Below, piece by piece: positions 62,442 to 64,000 of a DNA stretch of 64,000 nt. The DNA is from Chlamydiales bacterium (GTDB taxonomy: Bacteria; Chlamydiota; Chlamydiia; Chlamydiales; JAJFMA01). The stretch covers positions 62,001 through 126,000 of the forward strand of contig JAUXSF010000022.1 of NCBI GenBank assembly GCA_030679955.1, written 5' to 3'. How positions within the stretch are numbered: the stretch's first letter is position 1; each line of letters starts with the position of its first letter. The position numbers were made by a program, and so were the translations under genes. Below the pieces are notes generated by a model. It was not told the origin of the DNA, did not search any database, and saw nothing but the letters and a program-made list of their open reading frames with translations.

Positions 62442-63650
62442 CTATGCGGTTCTTAGCCATTCATCCAAAGCGTTAAACTGGTCCTGATGATGCTCTGTAT
62501 TACTATACCAAAGCTCTTGATGAGCCTCCACTTTCACTGGCTCTTGCCCCTCCTCCGCTGGAAAAGAATCTGGGAGACCCTCTCGGACTCTTGCTCCATA
62601 CTTATCATGTTCGTGAAATGCGTCTACGGGATTAAAGTGGTACTTCTGACGAGCACCCATCTGCGTTCTGTCAATGACAGACCTAAATATCTTCGCTGCC
62701 TTCAGCGACATGGGATCTTGATGACTGTAAACGATTTGACAGCGCCCTTTTATATCGTTTATACGACTCGCGCTGTTAAAGGATGTCACACGCTTATAGA
62801 CAACTTTAGATAAGTTGATAAAAAACGTAGGGGCATGAAACCGCTTCAGCTTTATCCCTACCGGCTCTTTCATATGACTTAACGATCGATCGAGCACTAC
62901 ATCTACTTCTTTTTCTGTCCCCAACCATGCTGCTGCCGCAGTGCCTAAGCTAAAGCCGATAACCTTCATTTTAGAATGTTCTTCAGTGTTACCTGTGAGC
63001 TCGGCCAGCTTGTCAAATGCTGCCATGGAATCTTGGTAAACATGTTTTTCTGATGCACTGCCTTCACTTCTGCCAAAACCAGAATAATTGAAGCACATCA
63101 CGTTATGCCCCATTTCCGTCAACGCCTGTACCATTGGGAAGGTGTAATGCTCAAAAGATTTGTGACTACCACTACATATCAAAATATTTTGCTTGGTACC
63201 GACGTTTTCTACTGACTTATCCGATGTGCTTTGAAAGTAAATACCTTCAAGCGTACGGTCACCAGACTTAATCTCAAGCGGCTCCGCAACCCATTGAAGC
63301 ACATGCCCATGTGGATCCATCGTTGTAGGATCAAGCATCACCTGACGAAGCACAGCGTCTTCAGTTCGTGTGGTGTTGGAAGCCCCTATCGCCGCCATGC
63401 TGGTTATTTTTCCCAGCACAGTATTGACTACTCCCTTAGTTTCTCCGGGGTATTGAATAACCTCGTTTGCGGTTCCAATGGATTCGGATGATTCATGCTC
63501 GATGTCATGGATAACCGCTGGAGCAATGTCATTGATTACGTTATTAACGGGTTCCTGCACCACTGGATCAGGACCTATGTCTAACTCCATCTCCAAATCC
63601 ATGGGATTCACTGGATTATGCGGTACTGGGGATCCTGATACTTCAGCCAT
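62442..63650 (-). CDS. CHLPS/DUF818-type alpha/beta hydrolase
   Basis: A 402-residue protein whose central and C-terminal part is an alpha/beta hydrolase of the Chlamydia-specific CHLPS (DUF818) family. Features are NILICSGSHKSFEHYTFPMVQALTEMGHNVMCFNYSGFGRSEG, nucleophile GFSLGTAAA (Ser234) and QIVYSHQDPMS. The first 90 residues are acidic and Pro-rich, possibly a secretion region. The family is a chlamydial hallmark; its substrate is unknown. The ATG has no strong ribosome-binding site. Confidence 0.82.
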   Translation of the reverse strand: MAEVSGSPVPHNPVNPMDLEMELDIGPDPVVQEPVNNVINDIAPAVIHDIEHESSESIGTANEVIQYPGETKGVVNTVLGKITSMAAIGASNTTRTEDAVLRQVMLDPTTMDPHGHVLQWVAEPLEIKSGDRTLEGIYFQSTSDKSVENVGTKQNILICSGSHKSFEHYTFPMVQALTEMGHNVMCFNYSGFGRSEGSASEKHVYQDSMAAFDKLAELTGNTEEHSKMKVIGFSLGTAAAAWLGTEKEVDVVLDRSLSHMKEPVGIKLKRFHAPTFFINLSKVVYKRVTSFNSASRINDIKGRCQIVYSHQDPMSLKAAKIFRSVIDRTQMGARQKYHFNPVDAFHEHDKYGARVREGLPDSFPAEEGQEPVKVEAHQELWYSNTEHHQDQFNALDEWLRTA

Positions 63651-63779
63651 ATATTTATCACATTTAATTGTTAGTAAAATATCGCTATATCTTATTTTGA
63701 ATTATATCATAAAATTAAAATTTCTATCAAAAAAGTAATTTAGATTATAATTAGACTAACATAATCAGGAGAATATTCC

Positions 63780-64000
63780 ATGCTGGAACCACAAAATTAC
63801 TCTTCCTCACCTCTGTCCAGCGGTAATAATGAAAACATCCATTCAGTAGAAAGCGACAACGCTCAAGAGGTTAGCAACAAGGACCTTCGGACCTCTAAGG
63901 AATCTCAGCCAGCCCTTAAATCATTAGCTGGAAGCCTTACCCAGATGAAGAAAGATGTGGGAATAGGTCTAACTGAATTCTTTTCTCATGCAGGAGATGC
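63780..64000 (+). CDS. Partial gene, product unknown (runs off the window)
   Basis: An open frame from ATG 63780, with AGGAG eight bases upstream and a TATAAT at 63746-63751, continues to the window end. The first 73 residues are hydrophilic and Ser/Asn/Glu-rich (MLEPQNYSSSPLSSGNNENI...), as is common at the N-terminus of type III secreted or membrane proteins. No family can be named. Confidence 0.65.
   Translation, partial: MLEPQNYSSSPLSSGNNENIHSVESDNAQEVSNKDLRTSKESQPALKSLAGSLTQMKKDVGIGLTEFFSHAGD

Overview
The window is a chromosome segment from a member of the phylum Chlamydiae, most likely an amoeba-associated (Parachlamydia/Waddlia/Criblamydia-type) lineage rather than Chlamydia itself. 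The evidence is gene order. It has DUF177-rpmF-plsX next to rng (cafE) and a soluble HX4D glycerol-3-phosphate acyltransferase. It has the block rsmH-ftsL-pbp3-murE-amiA with a short TPR chaperone-like gene and its partner upstream, and a C-terminal lpxB fragment followed by a DUF374 acyltransferase. It also has a CHLPS/DUF818 hydrolase. The genus cannot be fixed from the sequence alone.

Layout: 1-7.9 kb is core envelope, lipid and RNA metabolism (lpxB end, acyltransferase, plsX, rpmF, DUF177, a DPH6-like ATPase, rng, plsB). It also holds a small protein with a ubiquitin-like C-terminal domain (4267-4824) and a hairpin-rich leader before rng. 8.3-27.5 kb holds three consecutive same-strand giant genes of about 2,070-2,170 codons each. 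They are mutual paralogues with a conserved N-terminal module and a very long helical body. I cannot assign them to a known system. The N-terminal module carries a GS...PHDxDIKRF signature that may be a divergent Pol-beta/poly(A)-polymerase-type nucleotidyltransferase head. They are bordered by large nested palindromes, and one palindromic core recurs at the first gene junction and after the third gene. 28-36.7 kb is cell-wall and division genes plus deoC, a tRNA-Arg and gnd.

36.7-38 kb is an IS200-type transposase between long nested palindromic repeats. 38-47.6 kb is a minus-strand run of lineage-specific membrane proteins (two paralogous pairs). It is split by a plus-strand sulfate-type ABC transporter operon (sbp-cysT-cysW-cysA), which is unexpected in Chlamydiae. 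47.8-64 kb is an accessory region: truA, an M15-like lipoprotein, a tRNA-Leu, an SDR/TPP-enzyme/CMD-family operon, a Cys-rich copper-storage-like protein and an Smr protein. It continues with a possible inclusion-membrane-type protein, a sialidase-like propeller, an alpha/beta hydrolase, a pentapeptide-repeat protein and an exported GGCT-like protein. It ends with an acidic coiled-coil protein, a DHDPS/NAL-family aldolase, an exported-looking methyltransferase, a secreted hypothetical, DUF818, and the start of a further gene.

Throughout the window, intergenic gaps carry unusual hairpins whose arms are themselves built from 9-bp (in some places 8-bp) iterated units. No rRNA and no CRISPR array were seen. 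All family calls are from reading the translated sequence; no database search was possible.
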